From Rhodothermaceae bacterium (GTDB lineage: Bacteria > Bacteroidota > Rhodothermia > Rhodothermales > Rubricoccaceae), in the NCBI GenBank assembly GCA_013003465.1, contig JABDIZ010000383.1, positions 1 through 22,871 of the forward strand: a stretch of DNA of 22,871 bases. The letters are read 5' to 3'. Under the pieces are notes generated by a model, which was given only the letters and a program-made list of their open reading frames with translations, was not told the DNA's origin and made no database searches. Below are positions 6,786 through 14,471 of this stretch, in pieces (position 1 is the stretch's first letter; each line of letters starts with the position of its first letter). The position numbers were made by a program, and so were the translations under genes.

Positions 6786-8468
6786 ATGCCACGCCTGCGC
6801 ACTCCTCGTTTTCCGCTCCTGCTCCTCGCCCTTCTGGCGAGCGTGCTCGTCGTCCTGGCCGGGCTGCAGTGGCGGTGGATCGGGCAGTGGAGCACCGTCG
6901 AGGCGACCCGGCAGCAGCGCGCCCTCGCCGCCGCCGCCGACGCCCTCGACGCAGCGTTCTCTGCCCCCCTCCGCGCCGCAGCCGACGCCTTCGGCGAGAT
7001 CGAGGCATCCGACGACGCGGCCCCGGCTGCGCTCGCCGCACGCCTCCGCGCCTGGCAGTCTGACGCGGCCCTCCCAGCGCTCCTCGACGGCGTCTACTGG
7101 GTTGAGCCCGGGCCTGCGCCGCGCCTCTTGAAGCTCGACACAGCGGCGGCCGCGCTCCGTCCCATCGCCTGGCCTGAGGCGTGGGCACCGTGGCGCGCCT
7201 TCTTTGCCGACCAGCCCAGCCGCCTCACCGTGCCGCCCGGCACCGCCGCCACGGTCCGCTTCTCCGATGCCGACGTGCCCGCCGCGCCGCCCGGCCTCGC
7301 CCTCCCGGCGCTCCCCACCCCGGGGCCGTCGCCCCTCCCCGTCCGCTTCGTCTTCCTCCCGCTCGACGCCGACGCGCTCCGCGCGGCGCTCCTCGCCCCG
7401 ACGCTCGACCGCCTCCTCGATACCGACGCCTACGACGTGCGGGTCACCGGCCCCGACGGCTCGGTCCTCTACGCCTCCGACCCGGCGCTCGACGCGCTCG
7501 CCACGCCCGACCTCGACCGGCCCTTCGGCCCCGGTAGCCTGACGAACCTGGGCGTGACGGTAGAGGGCACCCGCGACGGCCTCGCGGAGCTCGTCGAGCT
7601 TTCGGCCTTCCAGACGCGGGGCGCAAGCGGGCCGTGGCGACTGCGGGTGCAGCACCGCGCCGGCTCGATCAGCGCGGCCGTGGCGCGGCTGCGGTGGCGG
7701 CAGCTCAGCCTCGCGTTCGGCGTGCTCGGCGTGCTGGCGGCGGCGATGGCGCTCCTCGTCCGCTCGGCCGGGGCGCAGCGCCGCCTCGCGCAGCAGCAGA
7801 TGGAGTTCGTGGCCGGCGTGACGCACGAGCTCCGGACGCCCCTCGCCGTGATCCGCTCGGCCGGCGAGAACCTCGCCGACGGCGTCGTGGCGAGCCCCGA
7901 ACAGACACGCCAGTACGGCGCCCTCGTCCGCGACGAAGGGCAACGGCTCTCGGAGATGGTCGAGTCGGTGCTGACGCTAGCAGGGGCCGACGCGCGGCTG
8001 CCCACCCGGCAGCGACTCGCGCTCTCCGATCTCGTGCGCGAGGCCGTCCGCCAGACAGAGCCGGTGCTGGCCTCAGCGGACGTTCAGATCGACCTGGCTG
8101 AGCCCCTCCCCCTGCTCAACGGCGATCCTACCACCCTGACACTGGCCCTGCGCAACCTGCTCGCCAACGCCGCACGCCACGGCAAGCCACCGATTCGGAT
8201 CGAAGCCCGTCCCTCCCATCAGGCCGATCAACCGATCGTTACGCTGACCGTCTCCGACAACGGCCCCGGCTTGGACCCTGCCGATCTTCCCCACCTCTTC
8301 GATCCGTTTTACCGAGGACGCGGAGGCTCAAAACACACGGGCTCGGGCCTCGGCCTGGCGCTCGTCCGCCGCGTGGCCGAGTTGCACGGCGGTACTGTCA
8401 CGGCCCGGAATCGTCCAGCAGGCGGCTGTGCCTTCGTCCTCACCCTCCCGTCGGCGGAGGCTCCATGA
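6786..8468 (+). CDS. Two-component sensor histidine kinase without HAMP
   Basis: The protein has 560 residues, with TM1 at about 10-27, a long Ala/Pro/Asp-rich periplasmic sensor of about 275 residues, and TM2 at about 306-326. The helix after TM2 (SAGAQRRLAQQQMEF) leads directly into the HisKA box GVTHELRTPLA with His347, so no HAMP domain is present. The ATPase domain has N-box RNLLANAARHGK, G1 SDNGPGLDP, F-box LFDPFYRG and G2 GSGLGLALVRR. Its stop overlaps the response regulator start by 4 bp (ATGA), which shows translational coupling. It is divergent from the two serine hydrolases and upstream of a metallo-beta-lactamase remnant, suggesting a cell-wall or antibiotic signal; that is inference. 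GC is very high in the sensor half (about 78% in one counted line) and lower near the ATPase domain (about 65%). Confidence 0.92.
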   Translation: MPRLRTPRFPLLLLALLASVLVVLAGLQWRWIGQWSTVEATRQQRALAAAADALDAAFSAPLRAAADAFGEIEASDDAAPAALAARLRAWQSDAALPALLDGVYWVEPGPAPRLLKLDTAAAALRPIAWPEAWAPWRAFFADQPSRLTVPPGTAATVRFSDADVPAAPPGLALPALPTPGPSPLPVRFVFLPLDADALRAALLAPTLDRLLDTDAYDVRVTGPDGSVLYASDPALDALATPDLDRPFGPGSLTNLGVTVEGTRDGLAELVELSAFQTRGASGPWRLRVQHRAGSISAAVARLRWRQLSLAFGVLGVLAAAMALLVRSAGAQRRLAQQQMEFVAGVTHELRTPLAVIRSAGENLADGVVASPEQTRQYGALVRDEGQRLSEMVESVLTLAGADARLPTRQRLALSDLVREAVRQTEPVLASADVQIDLAEPLPLLNGDPTTLTLALRNLLANAARHGKPPIRIEARPSHQADQPIVTLTVSDNGPGLDPADLPHLFDPFYRGRGGSKHTGSGLGLALVRRVAELHGGTVTARNRPAGGCAFVLTLPSAEAP

Positions 8469-9151
8469 CGCGCGTGCTGCTCATCGAAGACGAGCCCGGC
8501 CTCGTGATTACCCTCACCGACCGGCTCACGGCCGAGGGCTACACCATCGAGCATGCCACTGATGGCGACGCCGGCTTCGCCCGCGCCTCTGAAGAGGCCT
8601 TCGATGTGATCGTGCTGGACGTGATGTTGCCGGGCCGCGATGGCTTCGCCGTCTGCCGCGACCTCCGGGCGCGCGGCGTCACGACACCGATTCTGATGCT
8701 TACGGCACGCGGCCAGCTCACCGAAAAGGTCGTCGGCCTCAAGCTCGGTGCCGACGACTACCTCACGAAGCCGTTCGAGATGCCCGAGTTGCTCGCCCGT
8801 CTCGAAGCGCTCCTGCGCCGTTCAGGCGACCGAACCGACGCCATGCCCGACCGCTTCCGCTTCGGCAACGTGACCGTGGACTTCGCCCGCGCGGAGGTGC
8901 TGCGCGGCACCGAACCGCTCGACCTCTCGGCCAAGGAGTTCCGCCTCCTCCAGCACTTCGTGGAGCACCGAGGCCATCTCGTCACTCGCGACGAGGCGCT
9001 CACAGAGGTCTGGGGCTACGACGACGCGATGCCTACAACGCGTACGGTGGATGTCCATGTGGCCTGGCTTCGGCAGAAGCTGGAGCCCAACCCGCGCCAT
9101 CCGCGCTACTTCATCACGGTCCACGGCCTCGGCTACAAGTTCATCCCATGA
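8465..9151 (+). CDS. OmpR-family response regulator
   Basis: The 228-residue protein has a receiver domain (about 2-118) with the acidic pair in LLIEDE (residues 8-9), phospho-acceptor Asp52 in VLDVMLPG, the Thr of LTARG, and the Lys of DDYLTKPFE. A PhoB/OmpR winged helix follows (about 130-228) with LSAKEFRLLQHF, TRTVDVHVAWLRQKLEPNP and the terminal HGLGYKF wing. It is translationally coupled to the kinase through a 4-bp overlap. The reading frame of the decayed metallo-beta-lactamase begins 4 bp after its stop, so the three were once a single operon. This is the best candidate regulator of the divergent serine hydrolases. Confidence 0.95.
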   Translation: MTRVLLIEDEPGLVITLTDRLTAEGYTIEHATDGDAGFARASEEAFDVIVLDVMLPGRDGFAVCRDLRARGVTTPILMLTARGQLTEKVVGLKLGADDYLTKPFEMPELLARLEALLRRSGDRTDAMPDRFRFGNVTVDFARAEVLRGTEPLDLSAKEFRLLQHFVEHRGHLVTRDEALTEVWGYDDAMPTTRTVDVHVAWLRQKLEPNPRHPRYFITVHGLGYKFIP

Positions 9152-9155
9152 TCCT

Positions 9156-9765
9156 ATGTTCCGCCTAGTTCCCCTCCTTGCCGGATTGCTCTTCATCGCA
9201 CCCGGATGCCAGACCTCGCGCACGCACGCCGCTACTGGGCTGGAACTCGCGCGCTGGGAGGTCACCCCCGATCTCCAGGCTGAACTGGACGGAAGCTGAA
9301 CTCGGCCTCACTGTTCGCCGAGGGTTCTCGACGCACTGGCACGACGACCGCCTCGGCGGAGCCGCCGTACTCGACCGGCGCGGCATCCCGTTCTTCGCGC
9401 ACCCCCGCACCCGCGCCATCGCCGAAACAGAAGACCTGCCGATCCCTGCTCCTATTGCCGACCCTGCGCCGGGTGAAACGGTCGCGTTCGGCCTAGTGGA
9501 GATTTTCTACCCCGGCCCGGGCCACACGCCGGATAACACGATGATCTGGCTCCCAGAGATGCACATGCTCTTCGGCGGCTGCGCCGTGAAGTCGGCAGCG
9601 GTAGCGGGTCTCGGCTATACCGGCGATGCCGACCTAGAAGCTTGGCCCGATGCTATTGCTCGGGCTCAGTCGCGCTATCCCGAGGTAGAGGTCGTCGTCC
9701 CCGGCCACGGAGCCATCGGCGATGCCGAACTGCTCGCGCACACGCGCGCATTGCTTGGCAACTAA
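9156..9765 (+). pseudogene. Subclass B1 metallo-beta-lactamase, internally deleted and frameshifted
   Basis: Translation from ATG 9156 gives a lipoprotein signal (MFRLVPLLAGLLFIAPGC) and about 25 more residues, then a stop at 9297-9299. In the +1-shifted frame, from about 9287 to 9765, there is an excellent B1 metallo-beta-lactamase C-terminal portion: HxHxD in THWHDDRLGG (His 9334, His 9340, Asp 9346), PGPGHTPDN (His 9523), FGGCAVKS (Cys 9580) and VPGHG (His 9706). These are all six zinc ligands of both sites. Compared with VIM-like enzymes, about 60-70 residues between the signal and the helix before HxHxD are missing. The junction is flanked by a GCTGAACT direct repeat (9279-9286 and 9295-9302). 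A TTG-initiated 195-residue product from 9178 is possible but would lack half the beta-sandwich and the signal peptide. Confidence 0.85.
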
Positions 9766-9773
9766 ACCGCGCC

Positions 9774-10934
9774 TCAGGCAGCGACGCCTTCGTCCAGCAA
9801 TGGTTCAGCGGCTGCAAGGCCACCCGTGCGACCGAGTACAGTTTCGAGCGCGCCGAGGCAATGGCGGACATTCTCCGGGCGACAGGCGTAGCCCATCAGC
9901 CCGATGCGCCAGACTTTCCCGGCGAGGTCGCCCAGCCCGCCACCGATCTCTAGGTCGTGCTCGTCCAGCAGGCGGCGGCGTGCCGTGGCCTCGTCCACGC
10001 CCTCGGGCACCCAGACGGCGTTGAGCTGCGGGAGCCGCTCGCCTTCAGGCGCGAGGTAGGAGAAGCCAAGCGCTTCGAGTCCGGCCTTGAGGGCTTCATG
10101 AGCGCTATGGTGCCGCGCCCACGCGGCCTCCAGCCCTTCTTCCTTCAGCAGGCGCAGCCCTTCATGGAGCGCATAGATCATGTTGACGGGCGCGGTGTGG
10201 TGATAGGCGCGCTTGCCCTCGCCCCAGTAGCCCATCACGAGGGTCACGTCCATGAACCAGCTCTGCACGGGCGTCGTGCGGTTTTGCACGCGCTCGGTCG
10301 CCCGCTCGGAGAACGTGATCGGCGAGAGGCCGGGCGGCACCGAGAGGCACTTCTGCGTTCCGCTGTAGACGGCATCGAGGCCCCACTCGTCTACGCGCAG
10401 CGGTACGCCGCCGAGGCTCGTGACGGTGTCCACAATGGTCAGACAGCCGTGCTTCTGCGCGAGTGCGGCCAACGTCTCGGCATCCGACAACGCGCCGGTG
10501 CTCGTCTCCGCGTGGACGAAGGCGAGGATCTCGGCCTCGGGATGCGCCTTCAGAGCGTCCGCTACCTTCTCCGGTGAAACGGCGCGGCCCCAGGCATCGT
10601 CCACCACGACGGCCGTGCCGCCGCAGCGCTCGACCATCTGCCGCAGCCGCTCGCCGAAGACGCCGTTGCAGCAAACCACTACCGTTGTGCCCGGCTCGAC
10701 GAGGTTGGCGACGCAGGTCTCCATGCCTGCCGTGCCCGGCCCAGAGACGGGCATCGTCAGGCGGTTCTCGGTCTGGAAGGCAACCTGGAGGAGTGCCTTC
10801 ACCTCGTCCATCAGGTCCACGAAAACGGGGTCGAGGTGGCCGAGGGTGGGCTTGGACAAGGCAGCCAGCACGTCCGGGTGGACATCGGATGGGCCAGGGC
10901 CCATGAGGGTGCGCTGCGGGGGGACAAAGGACAT
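9774..10934 (-). CDS. PLP-dependent alanine/serine-glyoxylate aminotransferase
   Basis: The start at 10934 (MSFVPPQRTL) gives a 386-residue class V aminotransferase; the frame is open further upstream but that part is not conserved-looking. Seen are the N-terminal MGPGPSDVHP, the GPGTAGME phosphate-binding turn near 65-72, Asp169 in VDTVTSLGG, and the PLP lysine Lys195 in SGTQKCLSVPPG. The family moves an amino group from alanine or serine to glyoxylate, giving glycine. (S)-ureidoglycine-glyoxylate aminotransferase is a close alternative. It is third in line after aceB and aceA, 85 bp past aceA, so it would drain the glyoxylate made by isocitrate lyase. The end lies 8 bp from the convergent metallo-beta-lactamase remnant. 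Confidence 0.88.
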   Translation of the reverse strand: MSFVPPQRTLMGPGPSDVHPDVLAALSKPTLGHLDPVFVDLMDEVKALLQVAFQTENRLTMPVSGPGTAGMETCVANLVEPGTTVVVCCNGVFGERLRQMVERCGGTAVVVDDAWGRAVSPEKVADALKAHPEAEILAFVHAETSTGALSDAETLAALAQKHGCLTIVDTVTSLGGVPLRVDEWGLDAVYSGTQKCLSVPPGLSPITFSERATERVQNRTTPVQSWFMDVTLVMGYWGEGKRAYHHTAPVNMIYALHEGLRLLKEEGLEAAWARHHSAHEALKAGLEALGFSYLAPEGERLPQLNAVWVPEGVDEATARRRLLDEHDLEIGGGLGDLAGKVWRIGLMGYACRPENVRHCLGALETVLGRTGGLAAAEPLLDEGVAA

Positions 10935-11019
10935 GCGTACGGGTTGTGGGTGCGGGGGAGAGATGCTCGCGGAGAAGTACCCAGCCCTTCTGCACGCCAC
11001 CTCTCCCACACCCCCAGAC

Positions 11020-12321
11020 TCAATGAAACTGCTCTTCCTCGGTCGAGCCCGCCATCGCGGCGGTCGAGGACTGACCACCGGTGATGGCGTTGCGGACGAG
11101 GTCGAAGTAGCCGGTGCCCACTTCGCGCTGGTGCTTGGTGGCCGTGTAGCCGTCCACCTCGGCGGCGAACTCGGCCTCCTGGAGGCGGCTGTAGGCGAGC
11201 ATGCCCTCCGCCTTGTAACCCTTCGCGAGGTCAAACATGCCGTGGTTGAGGGCGTGAAACCCGGCCAGCGTCACGAACTGGAAACGGTAGCCCATCGCGC
11301 CCAGCTCGCGCTGGAATTTGGCGATGGTCGCCTCGTCGAGGTGCGCCTTCCAGTTGAAGCTCGGCGAGCAGTTGTAGGCGAGCAACTGGTCGGGGTATTC
11401 CTTCTTGATGGCCTCCGCGAAGATGCGAGCCTGTTCCAGATCCGGCTTGCCGGTTTCCATCCAGAGGAGATCGGCGTAGGGCGCGTAGCTGAGGCCGCGT
11501 GCGATGCAGGCCTCCATGCCGTTGCGGACGTGGAAGAAGCCCTCGGGCGTACGGCCTTCATCGGTCTTGATGAACGGGCGATCCTGCTCGTCTACATCGG
11601 ACGTGATGAGCGTGGCGGCGTCGGCGTCGGTGCGGGCGATGAGGACAGTGGGTGTGCCCATCACGTCGGCGGCGAGGCGCGCGGCGGCGAGCGTGCCGAT
11701 GAACTGGCTCGTCGGGACGAGGACCTTGCCGCCGAGGTGACCGCACTTCTTCTCGGCCGCGAGTTGGTCCTCGAAGTGGACACCGGCCGCGCCCGCCTTG
11801 ACCATCGCCTTCATCAGCTCGAAGGCATTGAGCGCCCCGCCGAATCCGGCCTCGGCGTCGGCCACGATGGGTGCGAGGTAGTGCGTCTCATCGCCCGCGT
11901 CCTCGGCCCAGGCAATCTGGTCGGCGCGCATCAGCGTGTTGTTGATCCGCTCGATGACGCGCGGGACCGAGTCGGCCGGGTAGAGGCTCTGGTCCGGGTA
12001 CATCTGCCCGGCGCGGTTGGCGTCGGCTGCGACCTGCCAGCCGGAGAGGTAGATCGCTTGCAGCCCGGCCTTGACCTGCTGGAGCGCCTGGTTGCCCGTC
12101 AGCGCGCCGAGGGCGTTGATGTAGTCCGCCGAGTGGATCAGGTCCCACAGCCGTTCGGCCCCCATCCGCGCCAGCGTGTGCTCCACCGGGAACGAGCCGC
12201 GCAGCTTGACGACCTCGTCGGCCGTGTAGTCGCGGCGGGCGTTCTGCCAGCGAGGGTTCGTGGCCCAGTCCTGTTCGAGTTGGCGGGCAAGGAGCGTGCG
12301 GGGCGTGCGCGGGAGTTCCAT
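11020..12321 (-). CDS. aceA: Isocitrate lyase
   Basis: I start at ATG 12321 (MELPRTPRTL), giving 433 residues, almost exactly the length of the E. coli enzyme; the frame is open upstream only as a shadow of aceB. The signature loop KKCGHLGGK places catalytic Cys193 and His195, with LSGWQVAAD near 92-100, APIVADAEAGFGG near 150-162, FEDQ near 183 and NCSPSFNW later. The enzyme cleaves isocitrate to glyoxylate and succinate in the cytoplasm, as a tetramer with Mg2+. It is 55 bp after aceB and 85 bp before the aminotransferase, all on the minus strand. Nothing looks broken. The assignment is very secure. Confidence 0.98.
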   Translation of the reverse strand: MELPRTPRTLLARQLEQDWATNPRWQNARRDYTADEVVKLRGSFPVEHTLARMGAERLWDLIHSADYINALGALTGNQALQQVKAGLQAIYLSGWQVAADANRAGQMYPDQSLYPADSVPRVIERINNTLMRADQIAWAEDAGDETHYLAPIVADAEAGFGGALNAFELMKAMVKAGAAGVHFEDQLAAEKKCGHLGGKVLVPTSQFIGTLAAARLAADVMGTPTVLIARTDADAATLITSDVDEQDRPFIKTDEGRTPEGFFHVRNGMEACIARGLSYAPYADLLWMETGKPDLEQARIFAEAIKKEYPDQLLAYNCSPSFNWKAHLDEATIAKFQRELGAMGYRFQFVTLAGFHALNHGMFDLAKGYKAEGMLAYSRLQEAEFAAEVDGYTATKHQREVGTGYFDLVRNAITGGQSSTAAMAGSTEEEQFH

Positions 12322-12376
12322 GGGTTCAGAGGGCAGTAGATAGAGGACGCTGGACAGAGAGCGGTGAGTAGGGGAA

Positions 12377-14125
12377 TCAGGCCGTGACGGAGGACGAGGG
12401 CACCGACGTGCGGGCACCGTCGCCAGCGTGCACCGAAGGCACGAGGTCGGAGGCCAGCGAGAGGAAGGGGCGCATTGGGCGTTCGAGGAAAATGGCTTCC
12501 GCCTCGTCGGCGGCGCGGCGGTACGCGGCCACCTCGCGGTGGATGGCGGCCATCGGCGCCGCCTCCATCGCCTCGCGGATCTCGTCGAGGATGGTCTCGG
12601 TCTCCTCGGCGAAGACGCGGCGGACGCATTCGGGCGTGACGAGCGCGCCACAGCCTGCTAGCGGCTCCGAGCCAGGATCGAGCGTGACGAGGTGGCGGAG
12701 CCACTGACCCACCTGCGCACGGCTGATCTCCAGCGTCGCCAGGTCTTCCATCAGGTCGTCCCACGCCACACAGCCGATGTCCTCGTTCCATCCCTTCAGG
12801 TAGGCGATGCCGACGCGCACGTTCGTGCGAAGGCCATCGAGGGTGCGCGGGCCGGTGCCCTTGGGCAGCAGATCGGGCTGCGCAGGCAGATCGGGGATCA
12901 CGTCGAGTTGGTTGTCGTCGCCGTCGAGTTTGTCCAGGAACGGCTGCATGGCCGGACCGATGAAGTACGGGTGCGAGACCCAGCAGCCGTCGTGCCCGAT
13001 GCCCGCCTCGAACTCCTTGTCGGCGACGACCTTGGCCGTCTGTTGCTCGCGCGCTGCGGGGTCGCGGCCGGGCGTGAAGGCGGCCATGCCGCCCATCGCG
13101 AAGGCGCCGCGCGCATGGCAGACGCGGATGAGTTGCTTGGCGTAATCGGCCATCCACGGGCGGTTCATCCCGATGGTGGCGCGGTCGGCGAGGACGCGGT
13201 CGGGGTGCGCCTGGAGGCACTTGATGTCGGAGAAAATCTTGTCCCAGCGGCCACCGTTGAGGCCTGCGGCGTGCTCGCGGAACTCATAGAGGATCTCTTC
13301 CATCTGGAAGGCCGCGGGTAGCGTCTCGATCAGGAACGTCGCCTTGATGGTGCCGTGGTCGAGCCCGAGCGCCTGCTCGGTGAGCGAGAAGAGGCGACTC
13401 CACCAGCGCGCTTCGAGGTAGTGCTCGACCTTGGGCACGTAGAATTTGGGCGTTTTGCCCTGCTTGAGGAGCGCGCGCGCCGTGTAGTAGGCCGTCAGCG
13501 CGAAGTCGAAGAGGCCACCGCTGACGGGCTGATCGTCCACGCGAATGTTCGATTCGTCGAGGTGGAGGCCCCGGACCCGCACCATCAGGAGCGGCATGTC
13601 GTCCGGGTTGAGGCGATAGACCTTGAGCGCCTCGCCGTCGGGGCCGAGCTTGGTGTAGGTGAGGTCGCCGCGCACCGCGCCCATCACGTTCTCGATGCCC
13701 GCCATGACGTTGGCCCACGAGGGCTTCATCGAGTCCTCGAAGTCGAGCATCGCGGCATCGGCACGTTGACCGCCAGCCGTACGGCTGAGCATGTTGATGA
13801 CCATCTTGGTGTCCGAGACCGGCCCGGTGATCTCGACGCGCCGCCGCAGCAGGTCGTTCGGGAGCGGCGCGATCTGCCAGTCGCCGTGCGCAGCCGGGTG
13901 CTCCTCATCCGGGAGGAAGCCGGGAAGGATGCCTGCGTCGTAATCCTTCTGGCGCTCTACGCGCGCCGCAAGGAGATGACGGCGCTCGGCGTTGAGCGCG
14001 CGGTGCAGGCGCACCACCAGATCGAGGGCCCCGTTGTGAACCAGGCGGCGGGCCGTGTCCGTGCAAGCCGGGGCGTGAATGGTGACACCGTTGCCGAGGG
14101 CGAGGGGTTCGAAGACCGTCATCAT
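12377..14125 (-). CDS. aceB: Malate synthase A
   Basis: The 582-residue protein starts at ATG 14125 (a second ATG follows at once). It has the N-terminal LGNGV..APAC region, the ITGPVSDTKMVINMLSR block near 100, LDFEDSMKPSW near 131-141 (Mg/CoA pocket), a VPKVEHYLEARWW block near 240, ATFLIETLPAAFQMEEILYE near 273, and NEDIGCV..LMEDLATLEISR near the active site in the C-terminal part. This is the MSA type, not the 700+ residue MSG. It condenses glyoxylate with acetyl-CoA to malate, completing the glyoxylate shunt with aceA. The last ~35 residues are a variable tail. First gene of the operon aceB-aceA-aminotransferase, divergent from a ScfR/RamB-type regulator. Confidence 0.98.
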   Translation of the reverse strand: MMTVFEPLALGNGVTIHAPACTDTARRLVHNGALDLVVRLHRALNAERRHLLAARVERQKDYDAGILPGFLPDEEHPAAHGDWQIAPLPNDLLRRRVEITGPVSDTKMVINMLSRTAGGQRADAAMLDFEDSMKPSWANVMAGIENVMGAVRGDLTYTKLGPDGEALKVYRLNPDDMPLLMVRVRGLHLDESNIRVDDQPVSGGLFDFALTAYYTARALLKQGKTPKFYVPKVEHYLEARWWSRLFSLTEQALGLDHGTIKATFLIETLPAAFQMEEILYEFREHAAGLNGGRWDKIFSDIKCLQAHPDRVLADRATIGMNRPWMADYAKQLIRVCHARGAFAMGGMAAFTPGRDPAAREQQTAKVVADKEFEAGIGHDGCWVSHPYFIGPAMQPFLDKLDGDDNQLDVIPDLPAQPDLLPKGTGPRTLDGLRTNVRVGIAYLKGWNEDIGCVAWDDLMEDLATLEISRAQVGQWLRHLVTLDPGSEPLAGCGALVTPECVRRVFAEETETILDEIREAMEAAPMAAIHREVAAYRRAADEAEAIFLERPMRPFLSLASDLVPSVHAGDGARTSVPSSSVTA

Positions 14126-14157
14126 GGGAGGGCTTGGGGAAGAGGGTCGGGGCGCAG

Positions 14158-14187
14158 ATCGTACAGCGAAACTTCGCTATCGGTCAA
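14158..14187 (-). promoter_or_regulatory. Promoter of the aceB-aceA-aminotransferase operon
   Basis: On the minus strand TTGACC (14187-14182) is followed after 18 bases by TACGAT (14163-14158). The predicted start lies about 25 bases before the aceB ATG. The spacer is largely occupied by the inverted repeat AGCGAA-AC-TTCGCT (14165-14178, plus-strand reading), so a bound regulator would block or reshape the promoter. Confidence 0.55.
14165..14178. promoter_or_regulatory. Operator candidate 1 (GCGAA-N2-TTCGC)
   Basis: Perfect 6-bp arms AGCGAA and TTCGCT separated by AC, inside the -35/-10 spacer of the aceB promoter. It has the same half-sites as two further repeats upstream but in inverted order. 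The likely ligand is the XRE regulator encoded divergently; that is inference. Confidence 0.5.
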
Positions 14188-14222
14188 GTTTTGTTTAAAC
14201 GAGGATCCTTGTTTTCACGTAC

Positions 14223-14239
14223 CTTCGCTGCGAGCGAAG
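14223..14239. promoter_or_regulatory. Operator candidate 2 (TTCGC-N5-GCGAA)
   Basis: A 17-bp perfect inverted repeat with arms CTTCGCT and AGCGAAG around GCG. Its centre is 32 bases from that of candidate 3, about three helical turns, so both would face the same side of the DNA. Confidence 0.55.
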
Positions 14240-14254
14240 AATGAAACCGCTTTC

Positions 14255-14271
14255 TTTCGCGGCCAGCGAAA
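14255..14271. promoter_or_regulatory. Operator candidate 3 (TTCGC-N5-GCGAA)
   Basis: Arms TTTCGC and GCGAAA around GGCCA. It shares the exact TTCGC-N5-GCGAA arrangement with candidate 2. Lying 200 bases before the regulator ATG and about 100 bases before the aceB start site, it could serve both directions. Confidence 0.5.
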
Positions 14272-14289
14272 CCCGGTGGCTCGTTCGTC

Positions 14290-14305
14290 CTGGAAGCCCT
14301 TCCAG
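14290..14305. repeat. Inverted repeat CTGGAAG/CTTCCAG
   Basis: Perfect 7-bp arms with a 2-base centre in the divergent regulatory region, unlike the TTCGC repeats in sequence. It may be a site for another regulator; no function can be assigned. Confidence 0.4.
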
Positions 14306-14471
14306 CCGTGGCCCGTCGCTCCGCCTGAGGGCGTTTGCCACGCCGTTTGGGAATGCGGATGCGCTGCTCAGCCCGCTGATTCCGCTTCGCTTCCCCTGAC
14401 GGTGTCATCCTGAGCGCAAGCCCTGCTCGCCCGCTCCCCCTTCTGTCCACGGTCCTCCACCTCCTGAACCC

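Larger units (their letters stand above)
14126..14471. other. Divergent regulatory region between aceB and the ScfR/RamB-type regulator
   Basis: 346 bases without a supported gene. It holds the aceB promoter (14158-14187), three TTCGC/GCGAA inverted repeats (14165-14178, 14223-14239, 14255-14271), a perfect CTGGAAG/CTTCCAG inverted repeat (14290-14305) and GTCATCCTGAGCG at 14404-14416. No confident promoter for the regulator gene was found, and the ATG at 14472 has no Shine-Dalgarno sequence. Confidence 0.8.

Noticed and set aside
9280..9302. Metallo-beta-lactamase break explained only by a one-base sequencing error
   Set aside because: Restoring the frame would still leave 60-70 residues of the conserved N-terminal half missing, so a real deletion is needed.
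10420..12339. Plus-strand open frame of 639 codons over the aminotransferase and isocitrate lyase genes
   Set aside because: It spans two well-identified minus-strand genes and the gap between them; high GC makes long antisense frames common here.
12322..12651. N-terminal extension of isocitrate lyase to the first in-frame start at 12651
   Set aside because: The extension overlaps the end of aceB in another frame; the start at 12321 gives the family length of about 433 residues.
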